Shown: positions 36,826 through 46,043 of the stretch, piece by piece
Layout of the letters: each line of letters starts with the position of its first letter
Position numbering within the stretch: position 1 is the stretch's first letter
DNA from: CAZELM01 sp964512995
Lineage (GTDB): Bacteria; CSSED10-310
Reading direction: 5' to 3'
Length of the DNA stretch: 64,000 bases
Assembly: GCA_964512995.1 (NCBI GenBank)
Contig: CAZELM010000022.1
Location: 18,000-81,999 of the forward strand
Translations under genes and position numbers: made by a program
The notes under the pieces: model-generated
Told to the model about the DNA's origin: nothing
The model's input: the letters and a program-made list of their open reading frames with translations, nothing else
Database searches by the model: none

Positions 36826-38655
36826 ATGAATGGAAAACCCAGGATAGATACGGAATATTTCCTGAAACGGCGAGTCCGGGAGTATGTGTTCCAGGAGGTT
36901 TTGGGTTGCGGTGGCATGGGAGCGGTCTATAAAGCCTTTCACACACGTCTGAAGGCCGACCGTGCGATCAAGATCCTGCCTCCGGAACTGGCTTCAAATG
37001 TTCAATTCAAAGCCAGATTTGAAAAAGAAGCTCAGATTCTCGCCCGGTTGAGTAATCCCTATCTGACTCAGGTTTATGAGTTTTTTGAAGAGAATAACCA
37101 TCTGTTTCTTGTCATGGAGTTTGTGAAGGGAGACAGCCTCAGTGATGTACTTCAATACACCGGGATTATGAATGTTGAGCGAGCGGTGAAATTCGTCCGT
37201 CAGGCATGCACCGGTTTAGCACACGCTCATGGCCAGGGAATCGTTCATCGGGATTTGTCTCCCGATAACATTATGCTCCAGACAGCAACAGATGGTTCAG
37301 AAACAATAAAGATCATTGATTTTGGAATTGCAAAAACAGAGCCTCGCGTTTCCGATGGCTCAGAAAGTTCGTCCTCCAGTAATCTTACCAATCCCGGTGT
37401 TTTTATTGGCAAACCTCAATACTGCTCCCCCGAACAAGCCGTTGGAGATCCGATTGATCCACGAAGCGATCAGTATTCACTGGCGTTGATCCTTTTTGAA
37501 GCATTGACCGGTGTTCCGGTCTTCCAGGGGTCAACAAATCTCGAGCTTTTAACGATTCGTGTTCATAACAATCCGCCCAGATTGAATGAGGCAAATCCCG
37601 AATTAACATTTACAGATGAATTGGAACAGGTAATTGATAAAGCTCTCGCTCGAGAACCATTCAACCGATTTCCGGATGTCATCTCTTTCAGCCTGGCCCT
37701 TCAACAGGCTGTGAGTACCGATGACCATCGTCATGGTGAAAAATTTTCCCATGAAAACGCACATCAAACGGATTCAACAAAAGATCAACCCCTCAAATCG
37801 GATGGTTCTGATCCCTCACATACAAATAATCACAATAGAAATCTTCAAAAACCGAAAACATTTCCCACTGAGACATCCATAAAGAGCGTTGCCACCAGCT
37901 CCGGAACGCCTCCCCAATCATCCTCCAAAAACGCCACATTGAATCTGGAACTGGAAGAACCATTCGCAACCTTCACCGCGGAACAGGTGAAGCATTCAAA
38001 ACAGATACCCAGTTCCCATTGGACACCTCCGACGCCAATCAAACGGAAACCGAGACGGGACGCATATAACTTACCCAATAAGAAACAAACTCAAAAACGG
38101 TGGCTGAATCTACTGTCCATCGGCCTTGCTGTGATGTTAGGAGTTTCAGGTGGATTCTGTATCATCCCCAATCCATATCGTGATACTTGCCGGAAATCGA
38201 TACGATCCACGATTCGACAAGCCACTGGAATCGTCCAGAATTTACATTTTTATAACGATAAATCGAAAAGAGTGGATCCGGCAGCGTCACAGAAAAAACC
38301 TGTCCCACCATTGCAGGACCGGAGTATTCAATCGAATGGAAACATTGGGTCAGAGACGGATCAGGGACCCTATCTGGCTTCTCGACGAGGTATTATACCG
38401 CCCGAAATTTTGACATCTTCCACACCCGATATTCCTGCGGTTTTGGGTAATGTAACCTTGCCCGTAAAAGTTATCGTGCAAGCAGTTATTTTAAAAGATG
38501 GAAAAGTCGGGAGTGTCACGGTGATGAATCAGGGAGATCCCGACTTCGATCAGGCTGCGATGAATCTCATCAAAACATGGACATTTCAGCCAGGAACTCT
38601 GAATGGAGAACCCGCTGATATTATTCTCGACATACCAGTGTCATTTGACCGATAG
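36826..38655 (+). CDS. Hanks-type Ser/Thr protein kinase with C-terminal TonB domain
   Basis: 609 residues. The kinase domain (about 15-290) has the glycine loop LGCGGMGAVYKA, K49, H141-R-D143 in VHRDLSPDNIML, D165-F-G and the APE-like GKPQYCSPEQA, so it should be active. A polar, Ser/Thr/Pro-rich stretch (about 295-420) leads to one membrane helix (about 426-447; LLSIGLAVMLGVSGGFCII). The outer part ends in a TonB C-terminal-type domain (about 525-609; VKVIVQAVILKDGKVGSVTV, FDQAAMNLIKTWTFQPG). Normally bacterial kinases carry PASTA, WD40 or TPR sensors outside; a TonB C-terminal domain there suggests sensing or contact with outer-membrane components. The ribosome site is weak. Confidence 0.92.
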   Translation: MNGKPRIDTEYFLKRRVREYVFQEVLGCGGMGAVYKAFHTRLKADRAIKILPPELASNVQFKARFEKEAQILARLSNPYLTQVYEFFEENNHLFLVMEFVKGDSLSDVLQYTGIMNVERAVKFVRQACTGLAHAHGQGIVHRDLSPDNIMLQTATDGSETIKIIDFGIAKTEPRVSDGSESSSSSNLTNPGVFIGKPQYCSPEQAVGDPIDPRSDQYSLALILFEALTGVPVFQGSTNLELLTIRVHNNPPRLNEANPELTFTDELEQVIDKALAREPFNRFPDVISFSLALQQAVSTDDHRHGEKFSHENAHQTDSTKDQPLKSDGSDPSHTNNHNRNLQKPKTFPTETSIKSVATSSGTPPQSSSKNATLNLELEEPFATFTAEQVKHSKQIPSSHWTPPTPIKRKPRRDAYNLPNKKQTQKRWLNLLSIGLAVMLGVSGGFCIIPNPYRDTCRKSIRSTIRQATGIVQNLHFYNDKSKRVDPAASQKKPVPPLQDRSIQSNGNIGSETDQGPYLASRRGIIPPEILTSSTPDIPAVLGNVTLPVKVIVQAVILKDGKVGSVTVMNQGDPDFDQAAMNLIKTWTFQPGTLNGEPADIILDIPVSFDR

Positions 38656-38656
38656 T

Positions 38657-40498
38657 TCACAATGGATCAGAACAGCCACTGCCGGCTCCCAGTGCATAAT
38701 AAAAAATGAGCTGAGCGTCACCGGATGAAACAATCCCGTTTCCATCACAATCCGCTGCGCAGTATTCCTCATACGTGGATTGATAAGAACCCAGTGAAAT
38801 ATAAAATGCGACCTGACTGTCACCCGAGCTGACCACTCCGTCGCCATTCACATCTCCCGTATGCATACAAATGGGTGTTGGAGTAATGGTTGGAATTTGA
38901 GTGGGTGTGTCCGTAGGGATCTCCGTTGGCGTGTTCGTCGGCGTATCTGTCGGGGTTTCGGTTGGCGTGTTCGTCGGCGTATTGGTTGGAATGGGAGTCG
39001 GGGTGTCCGTGGGGATCTCCGTTGGCGTGTTCGTCGGCGTATTGGTTGGAATGGGAGTCGGGGTGTCCGTAGGGATCTCCGTTGGCGTGTTCGTCGGCGT
39101 ATTGGTTGGAATTTGAGTGGGCGTGTCTGTAGGGATCTCCGTTGGCGTGTTCGTCGGTGTATTGGTTGGAATGGGAGTCGGGGTGTCCGTGGGGATCTCC
39201 GTTGGTGTGTTCGTCGGCGTATCTGTCGGGATATCAGTGGGGGTATCTGTCGGGGTTTCGGTTGGCGTGTTCGTCTGCGTATTGGTTGGAATGGGAGTCA
39301 GTGTATTGGTTGGAATTTGAGTGGGCGTGTCCGTAGGAATCTCTGTGGGAGTATTCGTTGGTGTATCGGTCGGGATCGGAGTGGGCGTATTTGTAGGTGT
39401 GCTGGTAGGTGTGCTTGTTGGAATGGGAGTCGGTGTCTGGGTGTTTGTTGGTGTTTGTGTTGGTGTATTGGTTGGTGTGGGTTGGCACGGTGTGTCATTG
39501 GGCAGAACCGAGATATCATCAAACAGTGCGCTGTCTGACGTACTGGAAGAACGGGAGGAAAATCGAAGCCGTATATCCTGTCCGATGTAGCTGGTCAGGG
39601 ATACACAATTTTGCAGACATTGTCCGCCGGAGTTGGCATGTGAGCTTACCAGTGTTGACCAGGATGTTCCATCATTCGTACTGATCTCGATGATCGGTGA
39701 TAAAGAAGCGAATCCGGTCCATGAATAGGAATAGCGAAGAACGGGATTGGAAGCCCCCGATAAACTGATACAAACTGTCCGAGCCTTGGAATAGGGATAT
39801 CCTGTTCCAAGCGCCATGGCGTAATCCCCCGTTCCACCGCAGGGACTCGCAGATGTAATATATGGACCATTTCCTTCACATTGGTCCCATAAGGCCGGGA
39901 AAATGGAACAGATCGTTCCGCTTTGAAACATGGATCCAAAGTTACTCTGAAAGCTTGTCAGGCAGGAGGAACCCCCGGAACAGGTCGAATCGACATTGAG
40001 AAAATCGATCCAGAGTGCATTAGAGTTCCCTGTGGGGTGGTCCCACATCACATAATTGATGCTTCCAGATGTCAATGGAACTGCCAACGTGTTACAGGAG
40101 CCAGTGCTGATGATCGTCGTGTATGTAGTCAAGGATGGTGCAGTTGTGCAGTTGACACTCGTGGAAGTTCCCCGTTTTACAGCAACATTTGCATTGGCGA
40201 ACTGATAATAGGTGAAGTTGAGCGTCGAAGTTCCCGAACAATTGCGTAAATCGATCATGATGAATGGATCTTCAGAGTATGTGTTTGTCCGCAACGTTCT
40301 GCCGGACATACACAATGGCGTATTTTGAGAATCTGGAAGATAGGGATTGTTGCCCCAGCAGACTTGTGGCGGACCCGTTTGAGAACTGGCAACGCCATCA
40401 TCAAAATTTTCCTGATAAACGACAGATCCGTGACAAAAAGAGCTTGCGAACAGGAATACAAACTGAATTATCCCAATTAGCATCATAAGCGATTTCAT
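38657..40498 (-). CDS. secreted protein with long Thr-Pro linker and dockerin-like C-terminus
   Basis: 613 residues. A signal peptide (about 1-24) is followed by two Cys-containing beta-sandwich regions (about 25-340), including YQENFDDGVASSQTGPP and LRYSYSWTGFASLSPIIEIS, which resemble MAM/carbohydrate-binding-type folds. A linker of about 200 residues of TPTNTPTEIPTDTPT-like repeats follows. The last 65 residues form a dockerin-like pair of calcium loops (DVNGDGVVSSGD and DCDGNGIVSSGD) and end CSDPL. There is no recognised catalytic motif. The start has AGGAGG upstream. The dockerin-like module closely follows that of the protease at 5283-8189, so both may dock to, or be sorted by, the same partner. 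Confidence 0.88.
   Translation of the reverse strand: MKSLMMLIGIIQFVFLFASSFCHGSVVYQENFDDGVASSQTGPPQVCWGNNPYLPDSQNTPLCMSGRTLRTNTYSEDPFIMIDLRNCSGTSTLNFTYYQFANANVAVKRGTSTSVNCTTAPSLTTYTTIISTGSCNTLAVPLTSGSINYVMWDHPTGNSNALWIDFLNVDSTCSGGSSCLTSFQSNFGSMFQSGTICSIFPALWDQCEGNGPYITSASPCGGTGDYAMALGTGYPYSKARTVCISLSGASNPVLRYSYSWTGFASLSPIIEISTNDGTSWSTLVSSHANSGGQCLQNCVSLTSYIGQDIRLRFSSRSSSTSDSALFDDISVLPNDTPCQPTPTNTPTQTPTNTQTPTPIPTSTPTSTPTNTPTPIPTDTPTNTPTEIPTDTPTQIPTNTLTPIPTNTQTNTPTETPTDTPTDIPTDTPTNTPTEIPTDTPTPIPTNTPTNTPTEIPTDTPTQIPTNTPTNTPTEIPTDTPTPIPTNTPTNTPTEIPTDTPTPIPTNTPTNTPTETPTDTPTNTPTEIPTDTPTQIPTITPTPICMHTGDVNGDGVVSSGDSQVAFYISLGSYQSTYEEYCAADCDGNGIVSSGDAQLIFYYALGAGSGCSDPL
38885..39480. repeat. tandem repeats encoding the Thr-Pro linker
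   Basis: Short imperfect units such as GTGTCCGTGGGGATCTCC and GTTGGCGTGTTCGTCGGC recur about every 60 to 66 bases on the plus strand and encode NTPTNTPTEIPTDTPT-type blocks on the minus strand. The array is the cause of several long but false plus-strand ORFs (Val-Gly repeats). Confidence 0.88.
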
Positions 40499-40681
40499 TT
40501 TTCCCCCTCCTGAAATGCATTACTCGGTTGAATTCTCGTCAACCAGTATATCTGAAACCCTTCTGGACCTCCAGTATTATCGGAATGCTATCAGAATGGA
40601 TGGATTTTATATGAAACCATCCGGATAATGAACATGGAGACAGAGTTGTATATTTTCAAGAAATTCTATGGAGGACATTTT

Positions 40682-41581
40682 ATGGTTCAGATTTTTTTTG
40701 TGATGATATTGCTGATGTCAGTGATTGGGATCTGTCTAGCAGATGTCTCGAAATCTGAAAACATGATCACGGTCGGCACTTTTAACATGCAAAAACTTGG
40801 AGAAGTGGATGATCCCGATAGAATAGAAGCATTAGCTGACATCTGTGCCGGATCGGATCTTCTGGCAATCCAGGAAGTATATGAAACAGGGAAAGGTGTT
40901 GAAAATCTCGCACGAGCCATGGGCGACCAATATCAGTGGGCAGTATCTGATGTAACCACACATGAACGATTCGGATTTATCTGGCGTGAACCGGTTCAAC
41001 TACAGGAACCGGCGAGTTTCGTGGAGGATTTGGAACTTGGCCGACGGCCGTTTATCGGGAAATTCAAAGCCGGCTATTTTGACTTCCATATCCTCGTTGT
41101 TCATCTCTTTTGGGATGGGTCCAAAAAGACCTATCCCCACTCACGAGGTGTCGAGATCAAATTGCTGGATGACTGGCTCTGTCACAGAAAGGATAACGAA
41201 CTCGATTTGATCATGGTTGGGGATTTCAATGAGCCGAATATGTATTATCGATTCTCTTTCCCACCGCCGCATAGCTCCCATCATGCTTTTTATGATCTGC
41301 TGAATCGACATGAAATGATGTCTGTCAGCCTGGAGAAGGCGGTCCCAACCAGCATCACCAATCAAAACATGTATGACCATATCATATTTAATAAATCTCC
41401 TAACTTTTGTCAGGAATTTGCCGGAATCGAGTATGTTCAGATATTAGAATGGGAGAAACAATATGACAAAAATAAGGATGGTTATATGAGTTGGGACGAG
41501 TACGAGGAGGCTCGAAAACGAATTTCCGACCATCGACCCGTGTTCGCCAGGTTTTACATTGATCACCCGGATGACGACTGA
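40682..41581 (+). CDS. exported endonuclease/exonuclease/phosphatase-fold enzyme with EF-hand
   Basis: 299 residues. Signal peptide IFFVMILLMSVIGICLA, then a DNase-I-like EEP domain: VGTFNMQKLG, LLAIQEVYETG (catalytic Glu), FHILVVHLFW, DLIMVGDFNEPN (Asp and Asn) and SDHRPVFARF (Asp-His). All core residues are present, so it probably hydrolyses a phosphodiester such as DNA outside the cytoplasm. Just before the last motif there is a canonical EF-hand loop, DKNKDGYMSWDE, with all calcium ligands. ATG 40682 follows GGAGG by about eight bases; the longer ORF from 40628 has no ribosome site. Nucleotide scavenging or extracellular DNA turnover would fit with comEA/comEC, but this is only a guess. 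Confidence 0.87.
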   Translation: MVQIFFVMILLMSVIGICLADVSKSENMITVGTFNMQKLGEVDDPDRIEALADICAGSDLLAIQEVYETGKGVENLARAMGDQYQWAVSDVTTHERFGFIWREPVQLQEPASFVEDLELGRRPFIGKFKAGYFDFHILVVHLFWDGSKKTYPHSRGVEIKLLDDWLCHRKDNELDLIMVGDFNEPNMYYRFSFPPPHSSHHAFYDLLNRHEMMSVSLEKAVPTSITNQNMYDHIIFNKSPNFCQEFAGIEYVQILEWEKQYDKNKDGYMSWDEYEEARKRISDHRPVFARFYIDHPDDD

Positions 41582-41603
41582 TTAATCACTTATTTGTCAA
41601 TTG

Positions 41604-41915
41604 TTATTTTTTCCGATGCTGAGTGATTTTAATTCCTCCACCTGAAAATGCACCCGCACCGATGAGGAATCCGAAATCGTACCACCACCCGGTATTATTG
41701 GTCTCATAGATTTGGATATCACTGATGATGCCAAAAACCAAAGCAACGACAGAAATAAAACCATGCCATAATCCAGCTAAAAAACCGGCTTGAGGAGGTT
41801 CTGGATTTTTGGGTGGTTCACGTCGCCATTGGGAATCCGGACCGGCAAAGCAGCCTGTCATAATTGATAATATGGCTGTAATAATGATCATTTTTAAAAG
41901 AATCTGAACTGACAT
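41604..41915 (-). CDS. small putative lipoprotein with WHGF/GWWYDFGF motifs
   Basis: 103 residues. N-terminal hydrophobic segment ends in a lipobox-like IMTGC, then a Pro-rich stretch (REPPKNPEPPQAGFLAGLWH), one or two further hydrophobic segments and NNTGWWYDFGFLIGAGAF. I recall small membrane proteins with W-H-G-F and G-W-Y-D-F-G-F motifs as widespread and uncharacterised; no function is known to me. Start 41915 has AAAGGT about six bases upstream; an in-frame ATG at 41933 has none. It is convergent with the nuclease gene. Confidence 0.75.
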   Translation of the reverse strand: MSVQILLKMIIITAILSIMTGCFAGPDSQWRREPPKNPEPPQAGFLAGLWHGFISVVALVFGIISDIQIYETNNTGWWYDFGFLIGAGAFSGGGIKITQHRKK

Positions 41916-42056
41916 CGTTAAACCTTTCATCATGTGAGAACCGGATCGGTTTCGGGTTAATCAAACGAATCAATGCTCATATGATAATAAACAGACGATA
42001 GTATTTCAATGCTGTTCCATTCGTTATTCGGGAAATCAACAAGCATTACGGATTGG

Positions 42057-42659
42057 CTAACGGGGAACGATCTTGTTATATTCCAATAAAAATGAAGAAA
42101 CCAGAATTAGGATCGTACCGGTAATGATGATCATGTTTAGAAGAAAACGAAGATCCATTCCGCAATCAATGTAATTCTGTTCGATGAGCTGAACCAATGG
42201 GAAACCGATCATGCTTATCGAAAATCCCAGCGTCCCTGCCATTGCTACGGATGGGAAAGATAATCCTAAAAAATTTCCCAGACCGTAGGAAAGGAGAATG
42301 AGAGACCAGAATTGCGTGTTTCCCGTGATGGGCAACCAAGTGTATAGGCTTATCGTGAATAATACTGTAATAAATAAGGTGATAAAGGTTTTATAGATGT
42401 ATAAGCGAGTTCGTTCTATGGGCAGTGAATCCAGAAAAGAGATAGATCCATGCTGCCTGTCATGACCAATCGTAACAGCTCCCAATGTTGCAGAAATTCC
42501 CATTGTGATAATGAAGGATGCGGAATAAAAAACAGAGCTGTTGATCAGACCGGATCGGATCGATAGCACACCTGAAAAAAGGACCGTAAATATAATGACA
42601 GACAGATATATGAAACTAATGGGTATACATTCTCTCAATTCTTTGATTAATAGATTCAT
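42057..42659 (-). CDS. ABC transporter permease (ABC-2 type)
   Basis: 200 residues and about six helices; opens MNLLIKELRECIPISFIYLS and includes ATLGAVTIGHDRQHGSISFL, followed by DSLPIERTRLYIYK. The 'R..G....LdsLPi.R..iy..K' loop is typical of ABC-2 exporter permeases in GntR(YtrA)-linked operons. It is the last gene of the operon that starts with the regulator at 45936, 17 bases after the larger permease. Together with that protein it should form the membrane part of an exporter. Confidence 0.85.
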   Translation of the reverse strand: MNLLIKELRECIPISFIYLSVIIFTVLFSGVLSIRSGLINSSVFYSASFIITMGISATLGAVTIGHDRQHGSISFLDSLPIERTRLYIYKTFITLFITVLFTISLYTWLPITGNTQFWSLILLSYGLGNFLGLSFPSVAMAGTLGFSISMIGFPLVQLIEQNYIDCGMDLRFLLNMIIITGTILILVSSFLLEYNKIVPR

Positions 42660-42675
42660 AGGAAACCTCTCATAT

Positions 42676-44625
42676 TTAAAGAAGTTGGGGTATCATAGAG
42701 GATTGCTGTGTCGTTGCTGACCATGCGTGGAGCCCTGCTCTGTCGAGATACAGGTATGTCTGGGAATTCATCCATCCCAGAGGCCGGACACCGGAGGCAA
42801 TGATCTGAGTACTACCATTACTCAAGTCAAAAATGACAATGTCGGAGTCAGATCTTCGATAGCTGAATGCAACATACCGGGCATCGTTTGTGATATCAAG
42901 ATAGTTGACCTGATTGATCGCCACTACTGAATCGTTGATTTTAAATGGAAAAGAAACCAGTAATCGCTCCTGGGTCTCAAAAACACCGATCTCTGCCCAT
43001 TCCTCATTTTGATGCCGGACGAAAACGAACCGATTGTTGTCCGTTGCCCAGAACGGAAATATTTTATCTGTTCGGGTTACTCCCAACGGAATTTCCTGAT
43101 TATCGGGTGTTTTCATGATGAGTGTTCGTAACTCACCATGGATGTCTGCATTGCTGTGGAACTCCCATTTATGATCCGGTGACATCAGCGGGATATCATC
43201 TCTGGCAGAGACCGATTGCCAGGTTTGATCACCGATTGTTTTATAAAAGTATCGAAGAGCTTTGGTTCCACTGGCTGATTGTCCAGTAATCATTTCGTAT
43301 TTTATCAGGTGTCGACCATCCTGGGAGATGGAACATATCGAGGTCAGAGGATTTTCAAGCTCTCGTTCCAATCGTCCCCCGGATGGTGAAAAGAGCCCTA
43401 GTGCGGTAGTGTGAGTGTCAGATTTATAGATACCGATCAATTGGTCATTGATCGGATGCCATCCGATATACTGAATTGGCTCCTCTTCATCGGTATCCAG
43501 TGGAAAAAATGTCCGAGTCTTAATGTCCAATACTTCTGGGTTTCCTTCGTTATAAATGACATCATCTGCAGCCGAACAGGTTGAATCCGTCCGAAGTAGA
43601 ATGGATTGGCGAGAAAAATCCTCTTCTGTTCGTGAATTTTTTTCATATTCCAGGAAGTTAAATGAACCAAGCAGATTTCGATTGTTACGAAAAAAAATAA
43701 ACCGCCCGGAAGGTGATCCGTTTCTGAACTGAGAAGCGATCTGGAATCGTTTAGAGATCCGTTCGGTATTACCGGTTGTAAGATCAAACTGATAATACGG
43801 ATTCAGCCGATTCGACAGAACGGAGGTCCCTGATACAGATGCATTGTAGATGATGGCTTGCTGATCTGGGAGTATGATTAGTTTATTAGCATCAGATAAA
43901 GGGGGAGTCTGATAAAAATCATTTTCATACTCGATTCTCATCATAATCGCGATTATCATCACGAGACTGAGAACTCCAATTGTTGTAATGAAGTTGCTGG
44001 ATGGAAATCCTCTGCTGATCCGTGTGATTCTATAGATAGATATCACCACTAACCCGAATTCTAGTATCAGCACATATCCGATTGGTGAAGGTAAAAACCA
44101 CAACCAAAATACGCGAATCAAGTTGAAGATCAGACATAATGAAGCAGGAAGCAGTATTCCGAGAAGCATCGCTGTAAATCCATATCGGCAGATCGATGTT
44201 GAAAACATCGTACAACACAGGCACAGCACGATATAGTTAACGAGTAAAGACATATCTTCTGGATCGGTAAAAAAGTCTGTAAATCCGAAACAGAAGAACA
44301 AAAATAGCGAAATAGCGATTGAAATGATCAGAGTTATTACCGCAACTGTGAGCTTGATCCAACAGATCGTGTGAGATGCAATGGGAAGAGAATCAATAAA
44401 ATAATTGCTGTCACGATCTCTTTCGGTCGATAATGCGATAGTGACTGCGCCCCCCGCTACAAACATCCAGATGAATGCAATTGGGGTCATCAAGTGGTCC
44501 ATGGATATTGTTTCATTCTTATGATGATTGATCGAATGTATAATCGTTATTATCAGAATCAGTATTGTTGAGATAACCAGTAAACTTCTTTGTTCATGTA
44601 ATTCCTTGAAAAACATCGTTTTCAT
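42676..44625 (-). CDS. ABC-2 type permease with C-terminal beta-propeller-like domain
   Basis: 649 residues. Residues 1-245 carry about six helices and the loop ALSTERDRDSNYFIDSLPI, matching the partner permease. Residues about 260-649 are soluble and beta-rich, with repeats such as SPSGRFIFFRNNRN, HPINDQLIGIYKSDT, SQDGRHLIKYEMIT, ATDNNRFVFVRHQNE and TNDARYVAFSYRRSDSDIVI, each like a TolB/WD-type blade. A permease joined to a propeller is unusual; it could bind peptide or cell-wall material at the outer face or couple the exporter to a sensor. The domain boundary was judged by eye. The gene lies 23 bases after the ATPase gene. Confidence 0.82.
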   Translation of the reverse strand: MKTMFFKELHEQRSLLVISTILILIITIIHSINHHKNETISMDHLMTPIAFIWMFVAGGAVTIALSTERDRDSNYFIDSLPIASHTICWIKLTVAVITLIISIAISLFLFFCFGFTDFFTDPEDMSLLVNYIVLCLCCTMFSTSICRYGFTAMLLGILLPASLCLIFNLIRVFWLWFLPSPIGYVLILEFGLVVISIYRITRISRGFPSSNFITTIGVLSLVMIIAIMMRIEYENDFYQTPPLSDANKLIILPDQQAIIYNASVSGTSVLSNRLNPYYQFDLTTGNTERISKRFQIASQFRNGSPSGRFIFFRNNRNLLGSFNFLEYEKNSRTEEDFSRQSILLRTDSTCSAADDVIYNEGNPEVLDIKTRTFFPLDTDEEEPIQYIGWHPINDQLIGIYKSDTHTTALGLFSPSGGRLERELENPLTSICSISQDGRHLIKYEMITGQSASGTKALRYFYKTIGDQTWQSVSARDDIPLMSPDHKWEFHSNADIHGELRTLIMKTPDNQEIPLGVTRTDKIFPFWATDNNRFVFVRHQNEEWAEIGVFETQERLLVSFPFKINDSVVAINQVNYLDITNDARYVAFSYRRSDSDIVIFDLSNGSTQIIASGVRPLGWMNSQTYLYLDRAGLHAWSATTQQSSMIPQLL

Positions 44626-44648
44626 ACACTTGTTCTCCGTTATTCGCC

Positions 44649-45521
44649 TTAATGTGCAATCGACAGATAAATTTCTTCAAGCGGCATATCAACAATCTCT
44701 ATGTTTCCAGCAGCCACCCATTCATCCCGATAAGCTGGCTCATAGCAATCAGTTATGTATACTGTATATTGTTGATGCTCATGCGTTGAGTGAATTTTTA
44801 GATTACTTAGCGGCTTTGGAAGAGAATTATGATGCCATACGATGATTTTTTTAAAGTGTTGCTTTAGTTTTTCAATGGATTCATTTGCCAGGATTCGACC
44901 ATCCTTGAGAATAGCCAGTTGATCTGCAAACCCTTCGATCTCATTGATACTATGAGTCGTCATAAATATGGATGTTTCTGACGTTTCAATATGGGAGATA
45001 AGTCCCGAAAAAATATCCTTGCGTGCAGCGGGATCGATCCCCGAAAGGGCATCATCCAGGATGATCAATTTGGGGCGATGTGCTAGTGCGAGTAATAAAG
45101 CTAATTTCGCTTCCTGACCTCTGGAAAGCTGGCGAATACGTGACGAAGGGGACAGATTCAAACGTTTCATCAGATCCAACGCGTAGCTATGATCCCATGT
45201 GGCATAAAACCCTTGAACGAATTTCATGATCTGAGAAATCGACATCCATTCGATCATCCGAGGACGTTCTGCAACATAACCGACCTGAGCCCGTATGGCA
45301 GTTCCGTTTTTATTGGATTTCAATCCAAACACATAGGATTGTCCGCCATCGGATTGAAGCATATCCAGAAGGATTCGAATCAAGGTTGTTTTCCCGACAC
45401 CATTGGGGCCAAGCAGAGCCAGAATCTGATTCTGTTCCATCTGTAATGATATTCCTGACAGAACATCTGTTTTCTTGAATTTTTTTCTGAGACCGTCCGT
45501 TTCAATGACATAGTTACTCAT
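44649..45521 (-). CDS. ABC transporter ATP-binding protein (YtrB-like)
   Basis: 290-residue cytoplasmic ATPase. Walker A LLGPNGVGKTT, signature QLSRGQEAKLALLLA, Walker B LIILDDALSGIDP and the His switch MTTHSINEIEG. In Walker B the usual catalytic Glu is Asp (LDD), a change often seen in YtrB/BcrA-like exporters. ATG 45521 overlaps the end of the GntR gene by eight bases and has GAGGAG upstream, so it is coupled to the regulator. It should power export with the two permeases downstream. Confidence 0.93.
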   Translation of the reverse strand: MSNYVIETDGLRKKFKKTDVLSGISLQMEQNQILALLGPNGVGKTTLIRILLDMLQSDGGQSYVFGLKSNKNGTAIRAQVGYVAERPRMIEWMSISQIMKFVQGFYATWDHSYALDLMKRLNLSPSSRIRQLSRGQEAKLALLLALAHRPKLIILDDALSGIDPAARKDIFSGLISHIETSETSIFMTTHSINEIEGFADQLAILKDGRILANESIEKLKQHFKKIIVWHHNSLPKPLSNLKIHSTHEHQQYTVYITDCYEPAYRDEWVAAGNIEIVDMPLEEIYLSIAH

Positions 45522-45936
45522 TGTTGATCTCCTCTGATTCCTGGTTATTGTTGATCTGTCCATAAATCTCTTCCAGTTTTGTCATAAAAATATCTGATGT
45601 CTGTGTACGGGTGAGTTGAAGGTGATAAGCTTGTACAATAGGCTGCTCCATCATCCGTTCAACAATTGATTTGCGATGAGCGAATTGTAATCCGGTATCA
45701 CCGCTGGAGATATAACTGCCTTGGCCCGGCCGGGCTTTTAATAACTCCTGTCTCTCCAGTTCCCGGTATGATTTCGCTACGGTGTTTGGATTGATTTGCA
45801 GTTCGATCGCCAGTTCGCGAACCGTTGGTATACGATCTCCAACCTTTAAACGACCCGATGCGATTTGTGATTTGATCTGGTCAATTATCTGAATATAGAT
45901 CGGGATGCCTGATTTTGGATCTACTTTTAAAAACAT
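45514..45936 (-). CDS. GntR-family regulator, YtrA subfamily
   Basis: 140 residues. Winged helix-turn-helix (about 10-75): IPIYIQIIDQIKSQIASGRL, GDRIPTVRELAIELQINPNT, then LERQELLKARPGQGSYI. The short C-terminal helical tail (about 65 residues) is typical of the YtrA subfamily, which represses its own ABC transporter operon until antibiotic or envelope stress relieves it. ATG 45936 with GGGGGTG upstream was preferred to GTG 45942. It heads the operon of ATPase and two permeases. A candidate operator and promoter lie upstream. Confidence 0.92.
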   Translation of the reverse strand: MFLKVDPKSGIPIYIQIIDQIKSQIASGRLKVGDRIPTVRELAIELQINPNTVAKSYRELERQELLKARPGQGSYISSGDTGLQFAHRKSIVERMMEQPIVQAYHLQLTRTQTSDIFMTKLEEIYGQINNNQESEEINNE

Positions 45937-46021
45937 TGTCACCCCCTTTTCGAATTACTGCTCCTGTTAAAAGCTGATTTTTGTTCAATTATCTTGTTGA
46001 ATTTATGATACTTCAAAGCGA

Positions 46022-46043
46022 TTGTCCTATTCTACTAATACAA
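46022..46043. promoter_or_regulatory. candidate GntR operator (imperfect palindrome)
   Basis: A 22-base imperfect palindrome, TTGT at one end and ACAA at the other with TA..TA symmetric inside (14 of 22 positions symmetric). It starts at the -10 box and covers the expected transcription start of the minus-strand GntR-ABC operon, where a repressor would block transcription. Confidence 0.5.

Noticed and set aside
38901..39590. Long plus-strand ORFs of Val-Gly or Arg-Trp repeats
   Set aside because: They are the antisense and out-of-frame readings of the Thr-Pro linker of the secreted protein on the minus strand.
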